34,084 nucleotides of DNA from Hyphomicrobiales bacterium (GTDB taxonomy: Bacteria; Pseudomonadota; Alphaproteobacteria; Rhizobiales; Rhizobiaceae), in assembly GCA_900472295.1 (NCBI GenBank), contig UCIA01000027.1, forward strand, positions 70,506 to 104,589, written 5' to 3'. Positions 6,806 through 15,900 of the stretch are shown here, in pieces (the stretch's first letter is position 1; every line of letters begins with the position of its first letter). Position numbers and translations under genes: made by a program. The notes beneath the pieces were generated by a model that saw only the letters and a list, made by a program, of their open reading frames with translations, did not search any database and had not been told where the DNA came from.

Positions 6806-8344
6806 ATGGAGCGCACCACGGCACGTCGCAGACCCGGCCGCCCGCAGCGCGAGATCGGAGGCATCGAGCAGCGGCCATGGAAACAGCTGACGCGCCCCTA
6901 CGCGCCGATCGAGATCCTCTCGGCCGACCAGGTGCAGACGATTCACGAAATGGGGCTGACCATTCTCGAGGAGATCGGCATGCGCGTGCTGCAGCCGCAG
7001 GCGCGGCAGTTCTATCGCGCCGCCGGCTGCGATGTCGACGAAGGTGAGATGCGCGTGCGCTTCGACCGCGCCATGGTGATGGAGCGCGTGGCCATGGCGC
7101 CGTCATCCTTCGAATTGCGCGCCCGCAATCCGGAAAAGAGCGTCAAGGTCGGTGGACGGCACTGCATCCTGTCATCGGTCGGCGGGCCTGCCTATGTCAT
7201 GGACAATGATAGGGGACGCCGGCCCGGCACCTATGCCGAGATGTGCGACTACCTGAAACTCATCCAGTCGTTCAATGTGCTGCACCAGGAAGGCGGCGGC
7301 CCGTTCGAGCCGCTCGACCTGCACCAGAACACTAGGCATCTCGACCTCTACTATGCCGAGATCACGCTGCTCGACAAGAACTGGCAGCCGCAAACCCTTG
7401 GTCGGGGCCGCGCCATCGACGCGCTGGAGATGGTGGCGATTTCGCTCGGCTCGACACGCGAAAACCTGGCGCAGGAAATGCCGGTGTTCACCGGCATCAT
7501 CAACACAAATTCGCCGCTGCAGCTCGACGAACCGATGGCCGAAGGGCTGATCGCGCTGGCCGAGCATGGCCAGGTCAACGTCATCACGCCCTTCACGCTG
7601 GCCGGCGCGATGAGCCCGGTGACGCTGGCCGGCGCGCTGTCGCAGCAGCATGCCGAAGCGCTGGCCGGCATCGTGCTGACGCAGATCGTGCGCCCCGGGG
7701 TGCCGGTGATGTATGGCGGCTTCACCTCCAATGTCGACATGAAGACCGGTGCGCCAGCCTTCGGCACGCCGGAGTACACGCAGGCCGCGCAGATCACCGG
7801 GCAGCTCTGCCGGTTGATCGGTGTGCCGTTCCGCTCCAGCAATGTCACCGCCGCCAATTCGGTCGACGCGCAGGCCGCCTATGAAAGCGCCATGTCGCTG
7901 TGGGGCTGCCTGATGGGCGGCGCCAACCTGGTGCTGCATGCCGCAGGCTGGCTCGGCGGCGGGCTGACCGCATCGTTCGAGAAACTGGTCATCGACGCCG
8001 AGATGCTGCAGATGATGTCGGCCTATTTCGACCCGCCCGTGGTCGACATCGACACGCTGGCGCTGGAAGCGGTGCGCGAGGTCGGCCCGGCCGGGCATTT
8101 CTTCGGCGCTGCGCACACCATGCAGCGCTACGAGCGCGCCTTTTATTCGCCGCTGGTATCCAACTGGGACAATTACGACACCTGGATCGAGCGCGGCCAG
8201 GTCACCGCGCGCGAGCGGGCCAATGTCGTGTGGAAGCGCATGGTCGCCGAATACGAACAGCCGCCGATCGATCCCGGCATCGACGAAGCGCTGCGGGACT
8301 ATATGGAACGGCGGAAACGCGAGGGTGGGTCACCGCTGAATTGA
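6806..8344 (+). CDS. Trimethylamine methyltransferase (MttB) family protein, non-pyrrolysine type
   Basis: The 512-residue protein belongs to the MttB superfamily. It has a basic N-terminal tail, then the typical opening LSADQVQTIHEMGLTILEEIGMRVL, and barrel segments such as NTNSPLQLDEPM and ANLVLHAAGWLGGGLTASFEK. Archaeal MttB needs an in-frame UAG (pyrrolysine). Here the frame is uninterrupted, as in MtgB-type glycine betaine:corrinoid methyltransferases and other bacterial homologs acting on quaternary amines. These enzymes pass a methyl group to a corrinoid protein. No corrinoid protein, corrinoid:tetrahydrofolate methyltransferase or activase is encoded in this window. The start is well supported by GGAGAGG five bases upstream. 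It is co-transcribed with the TMADH-like gene. Inferred role: first demethylation of a quaternary ammonium compound, leaving a tertiary amine for the flavoprotein. Confidence 0.87.
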   Translation: MERTTARRRPGRPQREIGGIEQRPWKQLTRPYAPIEILSADQVQTIHEMGLTILEEIGMRVLQPQARQFYRAAGCDVDEGEMRVRFDRAMVMERVAMAPSSFELRARNPEKSVKVGGRHCILSSVGGPAYVMDNDRGRRPGTYAEMCDYLKLIQSFNVLHQEGGGPFEPLDLHQNTRHLDLYYAEITLLDKNWQPQTLGRGRAIDALEMVAISLGSTRENLAQEMPVFTGIINTNSPLQLDEPMAEGLIALAEHGQVNVITPFTLAGAMSPVTLAGALSQQHAEALAGIVLTQIVRPGVPVMYGGFTSNVDMKTGAPAFGTPEYTQAAQITGQLCRLIGVPFRSSNVTAANSVDAQAAYESAMSLWGCLMGGANLVLHAAGWLGGGLTASFEKLVIDAEMLQMMSAYFDPPVVDIDTLALEAVREVGPAGHFFGAAHTMQRYERAFYSPLVSNWDNYDTWIERGQVTARERANVVWKRMVAEYEQPPIDPGIDEALRDYMERRKREGGSPLN

Positions 8345-8384
8345 GGTTTTGGGTGGCAAGGCGATTTGAGGTTGGCGCCCAGGC

Positions 8385-8540
8385 ACCCCCCTCTGTCCTG
8401 CCGGACATCTCCCCCTCAAGGGGGGAGATTGGCGGCTTCAATGCCGGCTCCTCTTTTCCAACATTGAAAATTGGCGAAAGCCGAAGCGACATCCAATCTC
8501 CCCCCTTGAGGGGGAGATGCCCGGCAGGGCAGAGGGGGGT
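8385..8540. repeat. Long inverted repeat, Mesorhizobium-type ATCTCCCCC palindromic element
   Basis: Two 48-base arms (8385-8432 and 8493-8540) are complementary with two mismatches and enclose a 60-base centre. Each arm holds its own hairpin of the form CTCCCCCTCAAGGGGGGAG. Partial copies recur at 31940-31990 and 33946-33991. It fills the gap between the convergent mttB and tetR genes and may act as a bidirectional transcript end. The pattern fits a non-coding repeat; there is no transposase. Confidence 0.85.
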
Positions 8541-8561
8541 AATGGCGCCGGACTGAAATCG

Positions 8562-9236
8562 CTAAGCGCCCCGCAAAGACCCCACCTGCGCCTCCAGCAT
8601 TTCGAACCCCGCCGCCTCTGCCCCCTGTGGCGTCACCACACTTTCATCGAGACACCATTCGAGCCAGAGCCCGTCGACCAGGGCGATGAAATTGCGCGCC
8701 AGCGCCGGGGCATCGACATCCCTGCCGCGCGGCACGGCGACCGCCGCGATGTCTTCGGCAAGTTCGGCCCGATAGGCATCGTAGAGTTCGCGGTGCGCCG
8801 CCTTGAGGCGCGGGTTGACGGCGATCTCGCCCCACAGCGACAGCCAGATCAGCAGGTTCTCGCGACTGAAATACTCCGGCGAAAAATTCGAGTGCACCAG
8901 CGCGGCAAGGGCGGCCTGCGGCGACCAGTCGGAAGTCTCGGCGCGGCGGCGCTTGGCTTCGGCGATCTGGTTGTTGACGCTGGCATAGAGCGAGGATTTG
9001 TAAACCTCGACCAGCAAGCCGTCGAGGCTCTCGAAGTGGTGGTTGATGAGGCCGCGCGAGACACCAGCTTCCTTGCAGATGCGGTCGATGGTGAAGGCGC
9101 CGATGCCGCCGACGGACAGGCAGCGCGTTGCCGCCTCGATCAGCATGGCGCGACGCACATCCGCCTGTTCGCGGCTGAAGCGCGGCGGTGTTTTCTTGGC
9201 GCCGCGCTTCTTGCTGGCAGTTGCGGGTTCCGTCAT
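8562..9236 (-). CDS. TetR family transcriptional regulator, BetI-like
   Basis: The 224-residue protein has a Lys/Arg-rich N-terminus and a TetR DNA-binding domain at about residues 25-80, with the helix-turn-helix at TIDRICKEAGVSRGLINHHF. The C-terminal ligand domain, including ARNFIALVDGLWLEWCLDE, resembles BetI, the choline-responsive repressor. It is convergent with the TMADH-like/mttB operon, and the palindrome at 4653-4676 is a plausible target. Repression relieved by a methylated amine is inferred from family and context. No RBS of note is seen before the ATG at 9236. Neighbour 9292-10647 is on the same strand but encodes an unrelated enzyme. Confidence 0.87.
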   Translation of the reverse strand: MTEPATASKKRGAKKTPPRFSREQADVRRAMLIEAATRCLSVGGIGAFTIDRICKEAGVSRGLINHHFESLDGLLVEVYKSSLYASVNNQIAEAKRRRAETSDWSPQAALAALVHSNFSPEYFSRENLLIWLSLWGEIAVNPRLKAAHRELYDAYRAELAEDIAAVAVPRGRDVDAPALARNFIALVDGLWLEWCLDESVVTPQGAEAAGFEMLEAQVGSLRGA

Positions 9237-9291
9237 GGACCCCAGCTAATCGATTGCCGTCAAACTGTCCACGTCCTGTCGGTCACGCCCT

Positions 9292-10647
9292 TTAGCCGGC
9301 CTTGCGAATGGTTGCCTTTGCGTCTTCGAAGAACCGGTTCGGCGGCCGCTTCAGGCCGAGATTCTCGCGCAAAGTGGTTCCCTCATACTCGCGTCGGAAG
9401 AGCCCTCGCCGCTGCAGCTCGGGCACCACCTTTTCGGCGAAGTCGTCGAGGCCGGCGGGCAAATAGGGGAACATGACGTTGAAGCCGTCCGAGCCCTCAG
9501 TGAGCAGCCATTCCTCCATCGCGTCGGCGATGGTTTTGGGCGTGCCGACAAAGGCAAGGCCGGAATAGCCGCCCAGCCGCTGCGCCAGCTGCCTGACGGT
9601 CAGGTTCTCCGCTCGCGCCAGTTCGATGACCCGCTCGCGGCTGCTCTTGCTGGCGTTGGTCTCGGGTATCTTGGGCAAGGCAGCGTCCGGATCGAAACCC
9701 GACGCATCGTGGCCGAGCGCGATGGACAGCGAGGCAAGGCCGCTCTCGTAGTAGACCAGGCTGTCGAGCTTCGCCCGCTTGGCTTGCGCCTCCTCGACGC
9801 TGTCGCCGACGATGACGAAAGCGCCGGGCAGGATCTTGATGTCGTCGCGCGAGCGGCCGAGCTTCTCGGCCCGGCCTTTGACATCGGCAAAGAAACGCTG
9901 GCCGGCGGCGAGATCGCTATGCGCTGCGAAGATCACCTCCGCTGTTTCCGCCGCCAGCTGCCGCCCCGCCTCCGAGGCGCCGGCCTGGACGATGACCGGC
10001 CATCCCTGCACCGGACGGGCAATGTTGAGCGGGCCGCGCACCGAGAGATGCTCGCCCTTGTGGTCGAGCACATGCAGTTTGGCGGGATCGAAATAGAGCC
10101 CGCTTTCGGCATCGCGGATGAAGGCATCGTCGGCAAAGCTGTCCCACAGCCCGGTCACCACATCGTAGAATTCGCGCGCATTGTGATAACGCTCATCGTG
10201 CTCGACATGCTCGTCGAGGCCGAAGTTCAGCGCCGCATCGGGATTGGATGTGGTGACGATGTTCCAGCCGGCACGGCCGCCGCTGATATGGTCGAGCGAG
10301 GCGAAGCGACGGGCGATGTGATAGGGCGCGTCGAAGGTCGTCGATGCCGTGGCGACCAGGCCGATATGGTCGGTGACCGCCGCCAGCGCCGACAGCAGCG
10401 TGAACGGCTCGAACGACGTCACCGTATGGCTGCGCCGCAGCGCTTCGATCGGCATGTTGAGCACAGCCAGATGGTCGGCCATGAAGAAGGCGTCGAACTT
10501 GGCCGCCTCCAGCGTCTGCGCGAAGCGCTTCAGATGGGCGAAGTTGAAGTTCGCGTCGGGATAAGAACCGGGATAGCGCCAGGCGCCGGTGTGAAGACTG
10601 ACCGGGCGCATGAAGGCGCCGAGCCGCAATTGCTTATTGTCTGCCAT
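9292..10647 (-). CDS. LLM-class FMN-dependent monooxygenase, NtaA/SnaA/DszA (DmoA) type
   Basis: The 451-residue luciferase-like monooxygenase opens with LRLGAFMRPVSLHTGAWRYP and contains FFMADHLAVL, FEPFTLLSALAAVTDHIGL and HISGGRAGWNIVTTSNPDAALNFG, hallmarks of the nitrilotriacetate, pristinamycin, dibenzothiophene-sulfone and dimethylsulfide monooxygenase group. These enzymes use reduced FMN from a partner reductase to oxidise C-N, C-S or related bonds. No flavin reductase is seen here. The start at 10647 (MADNKQ) gives the usual family length and has AGGTGA at correct spacing; the frame stays open to 10761 but the extension is not family-like. A downstream position relative to the aldehyde dehydrogenase gene (gap 132 bases) makes co-transcription possible. 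Substrate unknown. Confidence 0.88.
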   Translation of the reverse strand: MADNKQLRLGAFMRPVSLHTGAWRYPGSYPDANFNFAHLKRFAQTLEAAKFDAFFMADHLAVLNMPIEALRRSHTVTSFEPFTLLSALAAVTDHIGLVATASTTFDAPYHIARRFASLDHISGGRAGWNIVTTSNPDAALNFGLDEHVEHDERYHNAREFYDVVTGLWDSFADDAFIRDAESGLYFDPAKLHVLDHKGEHLSVRGPLNIARPVQGWPVIVQAGASEAGRQLAAETAEVIFAAHSDLAAGQRFFADVKGRAEKLGRSRDDIKILPGAFVIVGDSVEEAQAKRAKLDSLVYYESGLASLSIALGHDASGFDPDAALPKIPETNASKSSRERVIELARAENLTVRQLAQRLGGYSGLAFVGTPKTIADAMEEWLLTEGSDGFNVMFPYLPAGLDDFAEKVVPELQRRGLFRREYEGTTLRENLGLKRPPNRFFEDAKATIRKAG

Positions 10648-10702
10648 GGGATGATCACCTGAGGTGGACGAGCGTAGCTGCTCCGATATGTGAGCCAAGA
10701 TC

Positions 10703-10719
10703 GGACGGCTTAGCCGTCC
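10703..10719. other. Short perfect hairpin between the ALDH and monooxygenase genes
   Basis: GGACGGC (10703-10709) and GCCGTCC (10713-10719) pair around TTA. There is no adjacent T-run, so a true terminator is doubtful. It lies 56 bases upstream of the monooxygenase start on the minus strand. Confidence 0.4.
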
Positions 10720-10733
10720 TGGAAAGGAATTTA

Positions 10734-10745
10734 GTTTTGCAAAAC
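10734..10745. promoter_or_regulatory. 12-bp perfect palindrome upstream of the monooxygenase gene
   Basis: GTTTTGCAAAAC is self-complementary over all 12 bases. It lies 87 bases before the monooxygenase start codon, in a 132-base gap that also holds CGGTACCG (10746-10753). It could be a regulator site or part of a dispersed repeat; the sequence alone cannot decide. Confidence 0.3.
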
Positions 10746-10779
10746 CGGTACCGCGGAGCATTTTCCTGCCGGCGGCCGT

Positions 10780-12273
10780 TCAATCTATCTTGATGAACAC
10801 GCCCTTGGTGTTGAGATATTCGCCGAGATGCTCAGCGCCGCCCTCGCGGCCATAGCCGCTCATCTTGTAGCCGCCGAAGGGCACCGCCGGATCGATGGCG
10901 TGGTAGGTGTTGACCCAGACCGAGCCGGCGCGGATCTTTCGCGACAGCTGGTGGGCGGTAGCGACGTTGCGGGTGAAGATCCCGGCGGCAAGGCCGTAGG
11001 GCGTGTTGTTGGCGCGCTCGACCGCCTCGTCCAGCGTGTCGAAGGGCAGTGCCGAAATGACCGGCCCAAAAATTTCCTCGCGCGCGATCTTCATGTCGTC
11101 GGCGACGCCGGCAAAGACGGTCGGCGCGACGAAATTGCCGGCGGCAAGCGCGCCTTGCGTCAACCGCGCGCCACCCGTGACCAGCCTGGCGCCCTCGGCC
11201 GTGCCTGCTTCGAGATAACCGGTGACCCTGAGCAATTGTTTCTCCGAAACCAGCGGGCCGATCTCCGTCGCCGGATCGATACCGTCACCGATCCTGAGGC
11301 CCTCTGCGTAAGCAGCGAGCCGCGCGACGAACTCGTCATGGATGGAACGCTCGACGAACAGGCGCGAGCCAGCGATGCAGATCTGGCCGGAATTGGCGAA
11401 CACCGACATCGCCGCTACAGGCACGGCTCTGTCGAGATCGGCATCGGCGCAGACGATGACCGGCGACTTGCCGCCGAGCTCCAGCGAGACGCGCTTCAGA
11501 TTGCCGGCCGAGGCGCGCACGATCGACTGGCCGGTCGCGGTTGAGCCGGTGAAGACGATCTTGTCGACGCCCAGATGCTCGGCAAGTGGGGCACCCGCCT
11601 CGGCGCCGGTGCCGGTGACGATATTGACGACGCCTGCCGGCACGCCGGCCTCGTTCATGATGTCGGCAATCAGCAGCGGCGTCAGCGGCGCCTCTTCCGA
11701 CGGTTTCAGCACGATGGTGCAGCCGGTGGCGAGCGCCGGGCCGATCTTCCAGATCGAGGCGGCGGTCGGCGCATTCCACGGGATGATGGCGCCAACGACG
11801 CCGACCGGCTCCTTGCGGGTGAAGGAGACGATTTCGCCCGGCAGCGAATTGTCGATGGTTTCGCCATGCAGCACTGTGGCCATGCCGGCGTAATAGCGCA
11901 GCATGCCGATGACGCGATTGCGGTTGGCCCGCGTGCGCACGATCGGCATGCCCATATCGGTGGTGTCAGAGCGGCTGATCTCTTCCCAGTGCTTTTCGAA
12001 GAGGTCGGCGATCTTGAGCAGCAATACCTGCCGCTCATAGGGCTTGAACCGGCTCCATGGCCCGTCGAAGGCTTTGCGCGCCGCGGCGACTGCAAGCTCG
12101 ATGTCTTGCCGATCGCCGCGCGGCACCGTCGCAATGACGGCACCGGTCGCGGGATTGCGCGTTTCCATGGTCTGGCCGGAGCGGGCATCGACCCAGGCGC
12201 CGTCGATGAACATCTGGCGACGGCCTCCATCGAGCGGATAGCGCAGGGCAATTGATGTCTGGGCCAGGGTCAT
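10780..12273 (-). CDS. NAD(P)-dependent aldehyde dehydrogenase
   Basis: The 497-residue protein is a full-length ALDH-superfamily enzyme, oxidising an aldehyde to its acid. The cofactor-binding FTGSTATGQ lies at 241-249, the general base is Glu265 in SLELGGKSPVIV, and the catalytic nucleophile is Cys299 in NSGQICIAGSR. The oxyanion asparagine is in PWNAPTA (about 166-172). The start at 12273 (MTLAQT) is preferred over an upstream ATG at 12360 because GAGGAA lies at good spacing and the length then matches the family (about 495). It is upstream of the flavin monooxygenase on the same strand, so the pair may oxidise the same catabolite, for example an aldehyde released by C-N or C-S cleavage. 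The exact substrate is not recognisable. Confidence 0.9.
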   Translation of the reverse strand: MTLAQTSIALRYPLDGGRRQMFIDGAWVDARSGQTMETRNPATGAVIATVPRGDRQDIELAVAAARKAFDGPWSRFKPYERQVLLLKIADLFEKHWEEISRSDTTDMGMPIVRTRANRNRVIGMLRYYAGMATVLHGETIDNSLPGEIVSFTRKEPVGVVGAIIPWNAPTAASIWKIGPALATGCTIVLKPSEEAPLTPLLIADIMNEAGVPAGVVNIVTGTGAEAGAPLAEHLGVDKIVFTGSTATGQSIVRASAGNLKRVSLELGGKSPVIVCADADLDRAVPVAAMSVFANSGQICIAGSRLFVERSIHDEFVARLAAYAEGLRIGDGIDPATEIGPLVSEKQLLRVTGYLEAGTAEGARLVTGGARLTQGALAAGNFVAPTVFAGVADDMKIAREEIFGPVISALPFDTLDEAVERANNTPYGLAAGIFTRNVATAHQLSRKIRAGSVWVNTYHAIDPAVPFGGYKMSGYGREGGAEHLGEYLNTKGVFIKID

Positions 12274-12328
12274 GATCTTTTTCCTCGCGACAGGCCGGCA
12301 CATAGCCAACCCGCAAGGGAAAGCCAGA

Positions 12329-12450
12329 ATGCCGATATCAAAGGTACGGCGTTCTAGCATTTTTCCAAGAGCGCATCCTATGCGCCAGCAGGACCTACCC
12401 GGCTGCCACCGCAGCGCATTCTCCCGGACTTGGAAACCGATGCCGATATC
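12329..12450. promoter_or_regulatory. Control region upstream of ALDH with paired direct repeat
   Basis: ATGCCGATATC occurs twice in the same orientation, at 12329-12339 and 12440-12450, 111 bases apart. Between them are the hairpin GCGCAT-CCT-ATGCGC (12371-12385) and an inverted pair TTTCCAAG/CTTGGAAA (12362-12369, 12429-12436). This occupies the 180-base gap before the ALDH gene. A regulator binding both copies is possible but unproven. Confidence 0.3.
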
Positions 12451-12453
12451 GCT

Positions 12454-12795
12454 CTAACGACGAGACCAGACTTCCGTCTGGCAGAAGATCTTTAGCGCAC
12501 AGCCGGTGAGCTTGAGCGTGTTGCCGGCAAGCGTGGCGCGTCCAGAGTAGGTCTTGTTGTCGCGCGGATCGACGACAGTGCCGAGATAATTGCCAAACCC
12601 CTGCGCCTGGAGGCGGCCGATCTCCTTGCCCGGCCAGTCGCCGGTTTTCATCACAATGCAGAAACGGTCACCGCATGCCTGGATGCGGGCAATGGATGTG
12701 TCGGCTGTCTTCCACTCCCCCTCGATCGAATCGGCCCGGGCAACGGCAGGAGCCCCGAGCACGGCCATCACGACAGGCAAATGCAGCAGTCTCAT
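12454..12795 (-). CDS. Small exported DUF2147 family protein
   Basis: The 113-residue protein begins with a typical Sec signal peptide (MRLLHLPVVMAVLGAPAVARA, likely cut after Ala21). The mature part matches the DUF2147 pattern: an opening GEWKT, two conserved Cys in CGDRFC, DNKTYSGRATL, and a closing GCALKIFCQTEVWSR. Known members are small, beta-rich periplasmic proteins of unknown function with paired cysteines. The start at 12795 is chosen over an upstream one at 12840 because GGGAG lies five bases before it and the signal peptide then begins properly. It follows the RND pump gene on the same strand after a 105-base gap; a shared transcript is possible, a shared function unknown. Confidence 0.82.
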   Translation of the reverse strand: MRLLHLPVVMAVLGAPAVARADSIEGEWKTADTSIARIQACGDRFCIVMKTGDWPGKEIGRLQAQGFGNYLGTVVDPRDNKTYSGRATLAGNTLKLTGCALKIFCQTEVWSRR

Positions 12796-12900
12796 AAACG
12801 CTCCCAGGAAATCAGCGGCGGCAATTGGCGCCGGCACCATTTCTTAGGACGGCGCCCGTCGAGGCGCAATCCGCAGAGCGCTTCATCGTTCCGTTCAGGC

Positions 12901-15900
12901 CTACTCCGCTGCGAGCGCTATTGTCGGCCTGTCATTGTCCTGCAACGCCTCGCCTACCGGCTCCTTGGCCTTCTTCGGTTCGCGGCCGAAGAACAGGGCA
13001 TAGGCTGCCGGCAGGACCAGGATGGTGAGCACGGTGGCGACCAGGATGCCGCCCATCATGGCGTAGGCGAGCGGGCCCCAGAACACGGCGCGCGAGATCG
13101 GGATCAGCGCCAGCACCGCCGTCATCGCCGTCAGCACGATCGGCCGGAAACGGCGCACGGCCGAGCCGATAATCGCTTCCGACCGGTCCATGCCCCGGGC
13201 TATGTCCTGGTCGATCTGGTCGACCAGGATGATCGAGTTGCGCATGATGATGCCGAGCAGCGCAATGACGCCGAGGATGGCGACGAAGCCGAACGGCGCG
13301 CCGCTGATCAACAGCGCTGCCGCCGCACCGATGATGCCGAGCGGACCGGTGGCCAGCACCAGCATCGCCTTGCCGAAATGCTGCAGCTGGATCATCAGCA
13401 GCACGACGATGACGGCCAGCATGACCGGCGCCTTGGCAGCGATCGAAGCCTGGCTTTCGGCCGAATCCTCGGCACCGCCCTGGATCTCGATCTTGTAGCC
13501 GGGCGCCAGGCCGGCGCGCATGCCCTGCATGTCGTTGTAGAGCTTGGTGACGACATCGTTCGACTGCACACCGTCCGGCAGCGTGGCACGCACCGAGATG
13601 GTCGGCAGACGGTCGCGACGCCATTCGACGCCCTGCTCGAGCACCGGCACCACCTTGGCGACCTGCGACAGCGGGACGAAACCGCCGAAATCGGTGGGGA
13701 TATAGACCGAGTCGACCGAGGACAGCAGGCTGCGGCTGGCGTCCGGTTCGCGAGCGACGATGGACACCGTCTCCTCCCCGTCGCGGAAATCGTCGAGCGG
13801 CGCGCCGGACATCGAGGCCTGCAGCATCTGGCGGATGCGCTGCGACGTCACGCCGAGCGCCCGGGCACGATCCTGGTCGATGACCAGCTTCATTGCCGGC
13901 ACCGGCTCCAGCCAGTCGTCATGGATAGCGCCAAGCAGCGGATTTTCGGCGAACTTCGCCTTCACCTGGTCGGCGATGCGGCGCACTTCCTGGCGGTCGG
14001 GACCCATGACGCGCATCTGCACCGGCCAGCCGGTCGGCGGTCCGAGGAACAGGCGGTCGACCTTGGAACGGATCGAGGGGAAATCCTGCGCCAGGATTGA
14101 GCGCAGCTTGAGGATCAGCCTTTCGCGCGCCGGCTCGTCATTGGCCATCACCAGCAGCTGCGCATAGTTCGGATTGCGCAATTGCTGGTCGAGCGGCAGG
14201 AAGAAGCGCGGCGCGCCCTCGCCGATATAGGTGGCGATGAAGCGCTTGTCCGTGTCATCCATCATCCTTGATTCAAGCGCCTTGGCCTGCGTCTCGACCT
14301 CCTTGATCGAGGTTCCCTCAGGCAGCCAGAGGTCGACCAGGATTTCCGGCCGCGACGATTGCGGGAAGAAATTTTGCGGGATGAACTGGAATGCCCACAG
14401 GCTGGAGGCGAAGGTGACCAGCGTCATCGCCAGAACGATGATGCGGTGGCGCACCGCCCAGCCGACCGTGGCGCGTAAGCGACGGTAGAAGCCGGTGTCG
14501 AAGGCATCGTGATGATTGCCGGCATGCTTGCGCTGCTTGAGGATCATGTAGCCCAGCCACGGCGTGAAATAGACCGCGACGAACCACGACACGACCAGCG
14601 CGATGCCGACGACGTAGAACAGCGTGCGCACATACTCGCCGGCGGTCGAGGCGGCAAAGCCGACCGGGATGAAGCCGGCGATGGTGATCAGCGTGCCGCT
14701 CAGCATCGGAAAGGCGGTCGAGGAATAGGCGAAGCTAGCCGCCTCGATCTTGACCATCCCCTCTTCCAGCTTGCGCTCCATCATCTCGACGACGATCATG
14801 GCGTCGTCGACGAGAAGGCCGAGAGCGATGATCAGCGCGCCCAGCGAAATGCGCTGCAGGTCGATGCCGAGCTCGTACATGATGGCGAAGGTTGCGGCCA
14901 GCACCAGCGGAATGGCGATGGCGATGACCAGGCCGGAACGCCAGCCGATCGACAGCAGCGAGACGCCGAGCACGATCAGCAGCGCCTCGCCGAGCGCCTC
15001 CATGAACTCGTTGACGGCATCCTTGACGACCTCGGGCTGGTTGGAAACCTGGTCGACCGCAACGCCGTAGGGCAGTGCTTCCTCGAAGCGCTTGTAGGTC
15101 GCCTCGACATCCGTGCCGACGTCCCTGACGTTGAAGCCCTTGGCCATGACGACGCCGAGTTGGACGCTTTCGTGGCCGTTGAAGCGGTATTTGCGCTGAT
15201 AGGGATCCTCAAGGCCGGAGGTCACGGTGGCGATGTCGCCGAGACGCGTCACCTGGCCGCCGGCGCGCAGCCGCAATTCCCTGATGTCGGCCGCCTTGGT
15301 GACGTCGCCTTCGACCGAGATGCGCACCGAGCGCAGGCCGGTGTCGACCGAGCCTGCCGGATCGACATTGTTCTGGCCCTTGATGGCGCTCTGCAGGTCG
15401 GTCAGGGTCAGGCCGCGTTCGGCCAGCGCCTTGGACGAGACGTCGATATAGAGCTTCTCCGGCTGGTCGCCGATGATGACGGCCTTCTCGACGCCCGGCG
15501 TCGTCAAAAGCATGTCGCGCGCCTGGGTGGCGAATTTCTTCAGCTCCGGATAGGAGTAGCCGTCGCCGCTGATCGAATGCAGGGTGATGAAGGTGTCGCC
15601 GAACTCGTCGTTGAAATAGGGCCCGAGCAGGCCTTGCGGCAGGTCGCCTGAGATATCGGCGACCTTCTTGCGCACCTGGTAGAAGGCGTCCTTCACCTCC
15701 TCGGCGTCGGTGTCGCCCTTGATCTGGACGGTGATGATGGCGCTGCCGGCACGGGTGTAGGAGCGGACGAAATCGAGATGCGGGGTTTCCTGCAGCTTGC
15801 GCTCGATCTTGTTGACGACCTGGTCCTCCATCTCCTGGATCGAGGAACCCGGCCAGATCGCCTGGACGACCATGACGCGGAAGGTGAAATCGGGGTCTTC

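Noticed and set aside
8385..8540. Possible CRISPR or insertion sequence
   Set aside because: It has only two inverted arms, no regular direct repeats with spacers, and no transposase; it fits a palindromic intergenic repeat.
12781..14100. Long plus-strand frame opposite the RND pump gene
   Set aside because: It is extremely rich in His, Gln, Arg and Asp, with no domain; the pump on the minus strand is unmistakable.
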